Below, piece by piece: positions 35,843 to 46,528 of a stretch of DNA of 64,000 bases; the first letter of the stretch is position 1; each line of letters starts with the position of its first letter. This stretch comes from Dipteris shenzhenensis (taxonomy: Eukaryota; Polypodiophyta; Polypodiopsida; Gleicheniales), in NCBI GenBank assembly GCA_047967505.1, contig CM106540.1; one strand, written 5' to 3'. The translations under genes were made by a program, and so were the position numbers. The notes under the pieces are model-generated. The model was not told where the DNA came from and ran no database searches. It was given only the letters and a program-made list of their open reading frames with translations.

Positions 35843-36530
35843 GTCTAACATAGACACAAACATGAAAACAGATTGCAAAAAAACAAACATAAGCATTCTC
35901 ATAGGCATAGGCATAGGCAAGAAGAAAGAAGAGGGAAAGGAAAGAAGAGGGAAAGGAAAGAGGGAAAGAAGATGGAAAGGAAAGAAAAGAATGAGAATGA
36001 GGAAATAGAGAATGAGAGAAGGGGGAAATAGAGAAGGGGAAAGAGATGAGGGAAAATAGAGAAGGAGAGAAGGGGGAAATGAGAGAAGGGGGAAATAAAG
36101 TGGGAAATAGAGAATGAGCTTATGCAGAAATAGAGAATGAGCTTATGCTTCTCTCATTCTCTATTTCCGCATAAGCTCACACATAAGTATGAGCTTATGT
36201 GGAAACTTAAGCATAAGCTCATGCTCATGCATGAGCATAAGCATGAGCATGTTGATGGATCATCGGTAAGTCAAAGCTATTTAAGTTCGCAATCTTATTG
36301 TATACCAAGAAATAGAAGATCTTATATTTACACAAATGAGCTTATGACAGGATGAGGAGGGTGACGAGGGTGCACATATACCTTCTCACTTTCAACAAGA
36401 CTATAGTCTCCCGGATAACGACGAGGGTATGGTCGACATGATGGATTCCATTTTTAGGGGCACTACATCCCACGTACACATGATGTCAGAGTCTGAGGTC
36501 AAAATGCGAGAGTTGCAATCAACACAATTG
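35526..36530. repeat. Tandem duplication inside CACTA 2, unit a
   Basis: About 1.0 kb covering the first exon of the minus-strand gene, the divergent promoter region and the first coding segment of the transposase. It is repeated at 36531-37546 with few differences. The junction has the short identity AATTG at both unit ends. Confidence 0.92.
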
Positions 36531-37445
36531 CGGAGGTCCTCTGAGAGAGCAGAGAGAAGAATCTCGCTGCCTCCTCATCGCTCATCTGCGCTACAAACTC
36601 ATCGGGACTCCTGACAAAGCCATGCACGGCTAGCAAAGGAGTTCCCCGAGGGGTAGTCGCAGTGCTACGTGGAAGAGGGGTCAGACCAGGGGTAGTCGCA
36701 GTGCTAGGTCCGAGAGGAGTCAGACCAGGGGTAGTCCTTGGGGTAGTCGCCTGAGAGGAATCAAAGTCCTCTGGAGCATATAGATCATGAGCTCTCCTCC
36801 TGCGAGACTATCCGTACTCGTCGGATGAGCGACGTGATCCCATGTCTAACATAGACACAAACATGAAAACAGAAAGCAAAAAAACAAACATAAGCATTCT
36901 CATAGGCATAGGCATAGGCAAGAAGAAAGAAGAGGGAAAGGAAAGAAGAGAGAAAGGAAAGAGGGAAAGAAGATGGAAAGGAAAGAAAAGAATGAGAATG
37001 AGGAAATAGAGAATGAGAGAAGGGGGAAATAGAGAATGAGAGAAGGGGGAAATAGAGAAGGGGAAAGAGATGAGGGAAAATAGAGAAGGAGAGAAGGGGG
37101 AAATGAGAGAAGGGGGAAATAAAGTGGGAAATAGAGAATGAGCTTATGCAGAAATAGAGAATGAGCTTATGCTTCTCTCATTCTCTATTTCTGCATAAGC
37201 TCATGCATAAGCATGAGCTTATGCGGAAACTTAAGCATAAGCTCATGCTCATGCATGAGCATAAGCATGAGCATGTTGATGGATCATCGGTAAGTCAAAG
37301 CTATTTAAGTTCGCAATATACCAGGAAATAGAAGATCTTATATTTACACGAATGAGCTTATGACACGATGAGGAGGGTGACGAGGGTACACATAGACCTT
37401 CTCACTTTCAACAAGACTATAGTCTCTCGGATGACGATGAGGGTA
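35843..37445. promoter_or_regulatory. Duplicated divergent promoter region of CACTA 2 with GCATAAGCTC repeats and hairpins
   Basis: Each unit has a purine-rich GGGAAATAGAGAATGAGAG tract (about 35925-36130 and 36950-37150). A cluster of GAGCTTATGC and its complement GCATAAGCTC follows (36115-36250 and 37140-37275). AGAAATAGAGAATGAG faces CTCATTCTCTATTTC and can fold into a hairpin. Promoter function is inferred from the divergent gene starts. Confidence 0.5.
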
Positions 37446-37546
37446 TGGTCGACATGATGGATTCCATTTTTAGGGGCACTACATCCCACGTACACGTGAT
37501 GTCAGAGTCTGAGGTCAAAATGCGAGAGTTGCAATCAACACAATTG
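36531..37546. repeat. Tandem duplication inside CACTA 2, unit b
   Basis: Near-identical copy of 35526-36530 with small indels. Because of the duplication the two genes now each have one promoter copy next to their intact exon and one orphan copy in between. Confidence 0.92.
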
Positions 37547-40500
37547 TACGAGGGTGCTAGGATGTCTAAACTACGTGCTTGTCTCTCAATCTTGAATCTA
37601 CAAGTATAGTATGGGTGGCCGGATACAAGTGTCTCGGCCTTAATGAGGTTAGCCCTTGCATTAATTTGACTCATTATTTGGATATTGTTTGTTTTGAGAA
37701 TCATCATTTGGATAGTGTCTTTGTCATAGGTTGCTCCAGAAGATGTTGCCTGCACCAAATACCATGCCCGCATCAAGAGATGAAGCGAAAAAGATGCTAA
37801 CAATGGTGGGTATGGATTATGATACCATCCATGCTTGCCGTAATGATTGTATTCTCTTTCATCGTGAGCATGGAGATTTGGCTAGTTGTCCAAAGTGTGG
37901 GGAACAACGATATAGAGATGACTTGCAGGGTGAGCGGATACCGGTAAAGGTCTTAAGACACTTTCCCATCATTGCAAGAATACAACACATGTTTCAATGC
38001 AAATCCATAGCGGAGTTGATGATATGGCATGCATCTCATCGGTCCACTGATCACACATTGAGGATTCCCGCAGATTGTGTAGCTTGGAAGCACATAGATA
38101 ATCAATGGCCGGACTTTGTGAGGGAGCCACGCAACTTACATCTTGGGCTATCCATGGACGGCGTGAATCCTTTCGGGTTACGCTCGACATCTTGGTCGAC
38201 ATGGCCCATAGTCGTGGTGAATTACAATATCCCACCATGGCTAATAATAAAAAAGGGACACCTCATGCTTGCACTACTTGTGCCAGGAAAGTACAAGGCA
38301 AAAAACATGGACATGTACATGGCACCTTTGATAGAGGAGTTACAGATATTATGGAGAGGAGTGCAGGTCTTTGATATTTCCAGAGCTCCTAGGCATACCA
38401 ATGATATTTTGGTCAGGGGTATCTTGATGTGGACCATGCATGACTACCCAAGATATGGAGAGTGCGCAGGTACGTGGTTATGTCTTTACATGTACAATGA
38501 GGGATTATGCTTTTTTTACTCTCTTTTGCATGCATGTCTTGTACTAACATATTCATGCACGCGTGCAGGACTTGTTACAAGTGGGTACCATGCTTGTCCT
38601 GTTTGTGGACCCGCTCTGAAATCGCTTGCACGCTACTCCAAACATATGAGGAAAAATGTTTATGAAGGTCATGCTCGATACCTTCCGCTCGACCATCTCG
38701 CACGTGGAGGTCAGCTTGATCCACCACCATCATATTTGAAGGCAAGTGATTGGATTCAATCTTGGAGGGCGAATGAAGAGGAACCTCCTCTTGGTATGAA
38801 GAGGCTATCGATCTTTCACGAGCTTCCTTATTGGGGTCACTTACAAATCAATCATCTCTTGGATCCCATGCATATCTTCAAGAATGTGGGGGCTACCATT
38901 TGGGCACACTTGGTTGGTTCCAAGGACTCGAGAGAAGTGCGAGAAGACTTGCGTGCTATGAATAGGATGTCTCGCTTGTGGCCCCAAGTGCATGCTTCGG
39001 GAAAAGTTGTCCTCCCGAAAGCAATGTGGATCCTCTCTACGAGGGAGGAGGCAGCGATCAAGGCAGACATTGCCTCTTTTCAAAGACCGACAGGGTACAT
39101 GCGTTGCTTGAAAGGAGCATTTTCAAAGGACAATAAGCTTAGTGGCCTCAAGTCCCATGATTGGCACAAGGTCTTACAGGTATTCTAAGTAGAATTAGTG
39201 TACCGATAATAGTGATGCATTAGCGTAATTATTATTATGTTATATTGTTGACTTGACTTCATTGTTGCTTTGATAGTTCATCCTTCCAATTACAATAAAA
39301 GGGTGCTTACAAGAAGATGTTAGAAATGCTATATTCAAGATCTGTGGTATTGTGAGGTATGCTTACTATCAAATCGCATTATGTATTTTCTTAATGGACG
39401 TGAAATAGGTGGATATCTCAAATATCTTACATATGCATGGACATGTGAAATAGGTGGATATCTCAAAAAGAGATCTCTATATCGAGCATCGAGAAGGCTA
39501 GGGTGGAATCCATCGAAGCCGTATGCTTGCTTGAGAAGCACTTTCCCTCAAGCATTATGACAACTCAAGTCCACTTGCTTGTGCACATAGTTGATGAGGT
39601 GGCTATAGCAGGTACCGTTCATAATCGATGGATGTTTTTTCTCGAGCGGTTTATGAAAACTTTAAAGGGGTTTGTAAGACAAAGAGCAAGACCGGAAGCA
39701 AGCATGGCAGAGGGATGGCTTGTGCAAGAGTCATTAGTATATATCACAGAGTTTCTTGCATCCACGGATCCTGATATGCCGCAAGCTTGGCACAACAAGG
39801 ATGATGATCGCATCATTGGCGAGGTCCCCCAAGGAAAAGGAATTGAAAGAAAGATGAGCGAAGAGCAAATGGAGAAATTCAATAAGTTTTGTATCCTCAA
39901 TAGCCCTGAGATGCAGAAGTGAATTGAGAGATATGAAGTGGCCAAAGCAGAAAGAATAAATGCAAGGACGAGATTCAGAGTAATGTACAGGCGATCACAA
40001 CCATATCCACGAGATCTGGCTCTTCTCCCTACTCACATGTCACTTGATTGGCTACAACTGGCTCTACGTAAAGCCGAACATGATGGAGAGACAATAAACG
40101 AGCGCGAGCAGGAGTTATCATCTGGATGTATGGTGCATGTAAGTTTCTTATCTCTTGACGTAATTAAGTAATTATTTGTGGCAATATATGCTATAAAATA
40201 GGTGCATCTTCATTGTTTTAATGATGCTCTTTTACAATACAAAAAGTACAGTGCATTATGGTCATATGGATGACATTTTCGCGTGGAACGCATCGATTCA
40301 AAGAGAGTCACGTATGATTGTGGAGTCATGGCTAACTTCACACAAGAAAGCCGAGCAAGTGCTTCGGATACCAATCTTCTCTCCTCACAGTTGGATTATT
40401 GTGGAACCATACGCGACATCTATGAAATTGATTTCAGACGATTTACTATTTTCATTCTTGATGTAAAATGGTTTAGAACTCTTACAACGGTCCCCATGCG

Positions 40501-41123
40501 ACAGTGAGAAAAGATAGTAGCGGTCTCTTTGCAATAGACTCCACCAAACATTGGACCGATGAAAGTGATACTTTTATTCTTCCCGAGCACTGTGAGCAGG
40601 TGCATACTAATGATTTAATTAGTCGAAGCTTTCGTTATTAAAGTCCATTGATATATATATAATTGACGACATTTGGCACCCATCTTCATTATAGGTGGTT
40701 TTTCATCCGGATCGTTCTGATCCAAGATGGTGGTATGTGATCCAAGTTGCACCACGAAGTAAGCAAATTTTTGAAGATTGAGATGTGGATATGGAGATGC
40801 CACTACCAATGCCGAATCCAATTGATGAATCTAGCGAAGAAGATGTAGATCACCATATGAGGCAAGAGGAAGATGCGCATAATGACATCGCACGGGAGGA
40901 GGATGGAGATCACGATATTGACGAAGAAGACAACAATCATCAAGATCAATCACCACACTTAAGCTTTATTGAAGAAGATGATCAAATACTTTTAGGTGAA
41001 CGTACGATACTAGAGTACGATGATGATATAGGAGATCAACTCGGTATAGAGTTGGAGATAGACTTGCTTGGCACCTTAGACTTGGCTCAAGATGAAACAG
41101 TTGATGTAAATGCTCTTATTTGA
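37446..41123 (+). pseudogene. TNP2-type transposase of CACTA 2
   Basis: The first segment is MVDMMDSIFRG (37446) within duplicated unit b. It runs into LYEGARMSKLRACLSIL, then a TAG at 37607. The main exon, from 37731, holds CPKCGEQRYRDDL, LGLSMDGVNPFGLRS and LRHFPIIARIQHMFQCKS. An intron at about 38469-38574 has consensus ends. The next exon carries CPVCGPALKSLARYSKHM, DPMHIFKN and YMRCLKGAF and ends at about 39179. DUF4218 lies at 39503-39740 with FVRQRARPEASMAEGWLVQ; a TGA at 39920 stands where CACTA 1 has Trp. DUF4216 lies at about 40380-40600, and another TGA lies near 40780 before the acidic tail to 41123. The Transposase_21 core is well kept. The family role is cut-and-paste transposition. 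Confidence 0.87.
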
Positions 41124-41284
41124 TTTTTCTCATCTCAAACTTGGACATGAATATATGAGCTTCAAAGGCTTGATGTACATGCTCTCATTTTTTTATTCTC
41201 TATGAGCTCAAACATGTATGAAAATTTAAAAAATTTTGTCATTGGAAAAACCTAACTTTTAAGGCCTAAAAAAAAAAAAAAACC

Positions 41285-41439
41285 TCTCTGTAAAAACGTC
41301 GCTATAATATTTTGTCTCAGTGCAAAAGTCGCTATATAGCGACGATTTACGAAACCCGATTTTCATACCGACGATTAACGCTAAGCGGGCGCTAAACATC
41401 GGTACGTAAACATCGCAATAGGATCCGTGTGTAGTAGTG
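41285..41439. repeat. Right subterminal and terminal repeats of CACTA 2
   Basis: AAGTCGCTATATAGCGAC and truncated forms (41285-41345) match the palindromes on the left side. The end GTAGTAGTG completes the inverted terminus. Confidence 0.8.
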
Positions 41440-41510
41440 ATCACTTATACCACTTAAATCACTTAGTCTACTTAACTCACTTATATCACTTGAACCATCA
41501 TTGCAGAAGA
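41440..41510. repeat. 9 bp satellite, right part
   Basis: CACTTATAC, CACTTAAAT and CACTTAGTC units continue after CACTA 2. The first three bases, ATC, are the target duplication. Confidence 0.88.
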
Positions 41511-42434
41511 AGAGTATTATAAAGTTATATATGAAGTTTACAATGTACATAATTATGCAGTAGGATCCACATCTACCATTCCTTGAGTGCTTGGTCCTGC
41601 ACCCTGCGAATCTATATTAGTGAGGTCCTCAAAATAAAAAATATAAGTATCGTCAGCTACATCCAAATCTCCAAAGGATTGTCTGTAGCATTCAAGCTCA
41701 AACTCCAACGTCTGTATGCATGCTTGTAGGTCCTCGATCTCTTTGGCTTGTGATGCAATGCGATCTTGTAACTCCTTAGCAGTAACACCTTGTTGATAAA
41801 GAGGTATGGCAGATGTGGCCAAGTCAACAAGATCACTGTGTGCCTGGGGAGGGATGCGTCTATTTTACGAGCAAGAACCTATGAGCAGGTTTATCCGAGC
41901 GTGTTTTTCAAGAGATTTTTAAAAATGTTTTTCTTTAGGAAACATGGTTTTCACTTTTATTTTCACTAGAACTAGATCCCTTTATCATAAAAATATACAG
42001 ACTAGTCACTCATTCATTTTTACACAACATAATTTTCTTATTTAGAGACATCCCTTTGTACCCCTGTTATTACCTTAAAAAAGTGTTGATTCCTTTAAGA
42101 AACATTCCTCATAGTCACTCTCAATGTAATAATACTATGCATATATAATTACTTATTAACACATTTATATCATATGGCAATATCTTTTTAGTGCTTTTAT
42201 AGCATATTTATGGACATGTTTCTAAAGAAGTTTAAATTACTATAAATAAGTATTAACTTGGGCTTATATATCACTCTCAATAAATACATGTAATATTTAA
42301 TACTATATATGAAAGATTTTCCAAAATATAACTCCATAGATGTGCTCAAATGGGGTGTTCCGATCAATTTGAGTGGTTGAATGACTATATTTAGACATTG
42401 GATATGAAAGTTATGTCACTTTTAAAAGTGTTGT

Positions 42435-42466
42435 CCAAGGTAGTTTCGCCAGCGAAACTACCTTGG
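42435..42466. repeat. Perfect 15 bp inverted repeat with a 2-base loop
   Basis: CCAAGGTAGTTTCGC is followed by CA and then by its exact reverse complement. A partial third copy (GTTTCGCTGGCAAAACTACC) follows at 42485-42504. It lies in the long intron of the unrecognised gene. Confidence 0.9.
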
Positions 42467-43437
42467 GAGACTTGCTTCAAAGGGGTTTCGCTGGCAAAAC
42501 TACCTGGATGGCTTGCTTCAATGAGTTTTCTTTGAAGAAACTCTTTCATGAAGATAGGTTGAGAGAGGGTTTTCAATGTCACCCCCTATTAAGTAAAAGT
42601 TGTAAGAAGGATCATAAGGGAATTTTCATAGAGAAGTCTACTCTACATGTGGGTTTCTTTAAAGGCCATCCCATTATGCTCTCACCATTCCTACAGATTC
42701 ACCTAAAGATTTTTGTATAAAATAGGCATCGCTATAATACTTTGCATATTTCTAAGTGAAACTATGTTTTCTTCTGATCGATTTTTGCCATATTTATGCA
42801 TAGTTGGAAGCTTTTTTTTTCCTTCGCTCGGACGCTCGGAAGATTTCGCTCAAAAAATGCTCGTCCCCCCTGGGGAGTTAGCACACGAGGTCTCTGAGAC
42901 ATAGGCTCTATGTTCTCTGTCCTTGCTCACTTGCACTCTACAAGACGTCCCTTTCCTGTTCCTGACAAGTGATGCTTGTCATTCCAATCCACGCGTCGAT
43001 GCAAGACGTCATAGACATACACCTGTTGGATGAAATACATGGGTATTTGCTGGTTATTGGGGATGCTTCCTTCCATCTCTATGAATTGTTGGAGAAGGAT
43101 GTGGGCTAGGGTTTTGTGCCACAACTCTGACAACTTGGGTTGTGCATATTTACTCCTAGCACTTCCTGAATGAAGAAACAAGGTGTTTCTTACGAACTCT
43201 GATGGGCATAGTCTCTGTACTTGTCGAAGAGAGACCGGGTCGCCTTGTATGGTATCATCATCCACTGGACTAGTAGTAAAAATACATAGTCCCTCTCTGC
43301 CCAGCATCTCTCTTTGTAGTTGTAAGATAGCCTGAGCCTCGGCATGATTTAGCTGGTCTATTAAATAAGCCTCTTGAGGCACAAAAGCACCTTGTGGGCA
43401 CTCTTGGACTGGAGGTTGCTCTTGCTGGGGAGGATCT

Positions 43438-43714
43438 TGTTGGGATATCTCAAGGTGTATGCCTCAGGCACACCTTATGTTTCTATGTGTGAGTGCTAGA
43501 GGCACAGTTAGGTGCCCACAAGCACAGTTAGGTGGTGGAAAAGCCACATAGGATGATTGAGTGAATCTAGGAGCAGATTGAGGAGATGATTGTGGAGCTT
43601 TGAGGTCATCAGTGATGTCAGTGACCTTGTATGAGGTGCCTCTTTCTTCTTCATTCTATAAGCAAGTATTCTGATTTTGTGTCCACTCTACTCTTTTCTT
43701 TCAGTGTTCCAACA
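43438..43714 (+). repeat. 5' LTR of the gag-only element
   Basis: 277 bp; lacks the 12 bp TACTTAAGGACC present in the 3' LTR. Confidence 0.93.
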
Positions 43715-43727
43715 TGGTATTTGAGCC
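43715..43727 (+). other. Primer-binding site (variant) of the gag-only element
   Basis: TGGTATTTGAGCC differs at two positions from the usual TGGTATCAGAGCC for initiator tRNA-Met. Confidence 0.75.
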
Positions 43728-44572
43728 ATTTGATCCCCCTTGAGCCCATTTTTGCCACATCATCATCATCTTCTTCTTCTTCTTCTTCACCATCTCTCCC
43801 TCTTCTTCCAAAAACTTGCTTAAGCTTGTTCTCCTCCAATTCTCACTCATTTCCCATGCCCTTCCAGCTGAAGATCCACCTAGTTGGGGCGCACTCTTGG
43901 CTGCAAGGAATCGACGAATCATTGCGTCTGCTCGTCGCCATTGCAGGAAAATTGTCGAAGTTCTCTGCTGCAAGTTCTCTGCGCCTGCTCTGTCTTTGTC
44001 TAATTCCTTCCAGGGCAAGCTTCTCCATACTTAGAGCTACCTTGTGCTAAAATCTGAGCAGCAATGGCTGCATATTGAAGGAGAAATCAGAGAAAAACCA
44101 GTCGACTTTGTTCAAGAAGGTGAAGGCGACCTGACACATATTTTTGCCACTTCTTCCCAGAGGATCTACTGTGTTATACCAGCTTTCTTTTTTTCTTCAG
44201 AAAGCCCCCTTTCTTTTGCTTTGAAGAGTGTGATATGAGCCCTCCAAGTTCAGCTCTCTAGTTTTGACAGTTTTGACATACTTTTGAAAATGATGCTACA
44301 TAAAATGCTACTCTAGCATTTCTGGTCTTTTGAAGTTTTCAATAACTTCACTACAAGTGTTGCTTCAGTTTTTTTTTGACTTGCTAGACCTGGTTGTGAT
44401 TGGAAAGTTTTTATTTCATTCACTTCTATGAAGCATGCAAAAAGTAGCATCATTGTTTGAAAACTAGTCACTACTATTTGCTACATCAAGTGCCTATACT
44501 TTGGAAGTATTTTAGTTCTTTTTGCCTTGTAAGAGAGATAGACACTGCCCAATATCTGGGTTAGACCCTCTC
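43728..44572 (+). other. Leader of the gag-only element
   Basis: 845 bp with a (TCT)n-rich part near 43760-43805. Short frames on both strands have no recognisable product. Confidence 0.6.
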
Positions 44573-45403
44573 ATGGCTACTTTATATAATCTTGAGAAGT
44601 TCAATGGAAAGGGCTTCCATACATGGCAAATGAAGGTAAAATTTGCATTGATGCGGGAGAACTTATGGGGACTTGTCAAACCTACTCCTGCCACTTCTTC
44701 TACGGCCTCAAATGCTGGAGAATCTTCAGCTCCGACACGACCGGCAAGGGATCCAGCAAGAGAAGAAAAAGCATATGGTATAATTGCTTTAGCTTTGGGT
44801 GATGATTACATACATCATATATCTGACTTGGAGTCTCCATCGGAAGCATGGCAGAAGCTAGATTTGATTTTTGGTGCAAGCTCTCGCATATCTAAACTAT
44901 CACTTAAAATCTCTTTCTTTGAATTAAAGATGGCAAGTGATACTACTTTAGCTGCTCATGTCAACTATATGCGGAGTCTTATGACTCAGTTAGCTTCTAT
45001 CAACTCTCCTATCACACCTGGTGATGCTATGGCAGTACTACTTAAGAGTATGCCTGAAAGTTTTGATCACATTGTTAGCACTTTGAAGAATCTTCCCAAT
45101 CCAAACCTTGAAGGCATTATCTCAGCTCTCCAAGAAGAAGAAAGACATATGGAGTTAAGGAAAGGCAATGACACTGCTTATGTTATGAAATTCCAGAAGG
45201 GCAAGTATTCTCCTTGCAATCACTATGGAAAGACAAATCACCTTTCAAAGGACTGCTTCAAAGTTAATCCATGCAAGCACTGTGGCAAAAACAACCATAG
45301 TGAGAAGTTTTGCAGAGACAAAGAAAAGATAGAAAATGCAAATCTACTTACAGTGAATGAGCCTCCACAAGATGAGGCATCCTTTGAAGATTATGCATTT
45401 TAA
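44573..45403 (+). CDS. Copia-type Gag protein, 276 aa, intact
   Basis: Starts MATLYNLEKFNGKGFHTWQ, typical of copia capsid proteins. The UBN2-type capsid domain covers about residues 55-190 (AWQKLDLIFG, LMTQLASINSP, ALQEEERHMELRK). Two zinc knuckles follow near the C-terminus. The first, CNHYGKTNHLSKDC, has Tyr in place of the second Cys. The second, CKHCGKNNHSEKFC, is complete. The stop at 45403 is followed by 370 bases of non-coding DNA before the LTR. The protein would form particles that package the element RNA. The ORF has no stop or shift, in contrast to most other elements here. Confidence 0.92.
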   Translation: MATLYNLEKFNGKGFHTWQMKVKFALMRENLWGLVKPTPATSSTASNAGESSAPTRPARDPAREEKAYGIIALALGDDYIHHISDLESPSEAWQKLDLIFGASSRISKLSLKISFFELKMASDTTLAAHVNYMRSLMTQLASINSPITPGDAMAVLLKSMPESFDHIVSTLKNLPNPNLEGIISALQEEERHMELRKGNDTAYVMKFQKGKYSPCNHYGKTNHLSKDCFKVNPCKHCGKNNHSEKFCRDKEKIENANLLTVNEPPQDEASFEDYAF

Positions 45404-45776
45404 CTCATCTATGTATGCTCCAGATCTCTCTTTTTATGTCAAGGTACTCAGCCTGGATAGTCCTCCAAAATGAATGAAAATAAACTGTTGTGTGTTGTGT
45501 ATTTTGTAAACACCTCTGGTCACCTTATGATGTAGGCCATGTGTATGTTTTGTTCCATGGTACCTCCTACAGACATTGTGTGCATGTACATGTAGGGGAG
45601 ATAACCATTGGAAGGTCTGTTTGTATCCCTTTCTGTTTACCTTACACCCAAGGGAACCCTTGCTAGCATGAGAACCTAACCATAGATTTATCCTTGACCA
45701 CCATGAGATGGCATGAGAAACTATGAGACTAGATGTATCCTTGACATAGCCTGAGGCATTTCCTTGAGAGGGGGTC
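45404..45776 (+). other. Non-coding region and polypurine tract of the gag-only element
   Basis: No pol remnants are seen. The tract TTGAGAGGGGGTC ends at 45776, directly before the 3' LTR. Confidence 0.75.
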
Positions 45777-46065
45777 TGTTGGGATATCTCAAGGTGTATG
45801 CCTCAGGCACACCTTATGTTTCTATGTGTGAGTGCTAGAGGCACAGTTAGGTGCCCACAAGCACAGTTAGGTGGTGGAAAAGCCACATAGGATGATTGAG
45901 TGAATCTAGGAGCATATTGAGGAGATGATTGTGGAGCTTTGAGGTCATCAGTGATGTCAGTGACCTTGTATGAGGTGCCTACTTAAGGACCTCTTTCTTC
46001 TTCATTCTATAAGCAAGTATTCTGATTTTGTGTCCACTCTACTCTTTCCTTTCAGTGTTCCAACA
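45777..46065 (+). repeat. 3' LTR of the gag-only element
   Basis: 289 bp; aligned with the 5' LTR end to end. Confidence 0.93.
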
Positions 46066-46118
46066 GATCTTGTGGGAGAATGTTCTCTAAGTTCTCTCCC
46101 TCCATGCTCATACTTAGC

Positions 46119-46528
46119 CTAAAAAATGACAACAAGATAAAATTAATTTGTAACCACAAATAATATTAAATATTTAAACTATAATATTAAATAATTAAAT
46201 AATATGAAACCTATACAAACAATATTTATATATTTATTGTCACATCATTTATCATATTTTAAAATTGGACCATCATTTTTATTGCAACATTCAGTTATAC
46301 AAATAATATTTAAACATTAATTATTGCATCATTTATCATATTTGACAATTGGATCATCATTTTTATCGCATCATTTACTTATACAAACAATATTTAAACA
46401 TTACTTATCACATCATTTATCATGTTGCTGTAAATATACAAACTGTTCAAACAATGGAGTGGATCCAAACTTGGATGATATATAAAACTAAAAATGTTAC
46501 AAGTTCCATGATCGGTCACTCATGTTAC
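46119..46528. repeat. AT-rich intron with an ~87 bp tandem repeat
   Basis: Within the intron of the unrecognised gene, CATCATTTATCAT and CAATATTTAAACATTA-type words recur about three times with a period near 87 bp (46215-46425). Confidence 0.6.

Larger units (their letters stand above)
33764..41439. mobile_element. CACTA-superfamily transposon 2 (7.7 kb)
   Basis: The left end reads CACTACAAGGCATAGG and the right end GTGTGTAGTAGTG, giving CACTAC inverted termini. ATC flanks both ends (33761-33763 and 41440-41442) and the satellite continues on each side. It carries a TNP2-type transposase (plus) and a second gene (minus), divergently arranged as in CACTA 1. Stops in both genes and an internal 1 kb tandem duplication make it non-autonomous. 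Confidence 0.93.
43438..46065 (+). mobile_element. Gag-only LTR retrotransposon (TR-GAG type), 2.6 kb
   Basis: Two LTRs (43438-43714 and 45777-46065), both TGTTGGGATATC...CCAACA, are flanked by the 5 bp duplication GATCT (43433-43437 and 46066-46070). A primer site TGGTATTTGAGCC follows the left LTR and a purine tract GAGAGGGGG precedes the right one. The only long ORF is gag; protease, integrase and RT are absent. The LTRs differ by two substitutions and one 12 bp indel, so the insertion is recent. Mobilisation must come from an autonomous copia partner. Confidence 0.93.
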
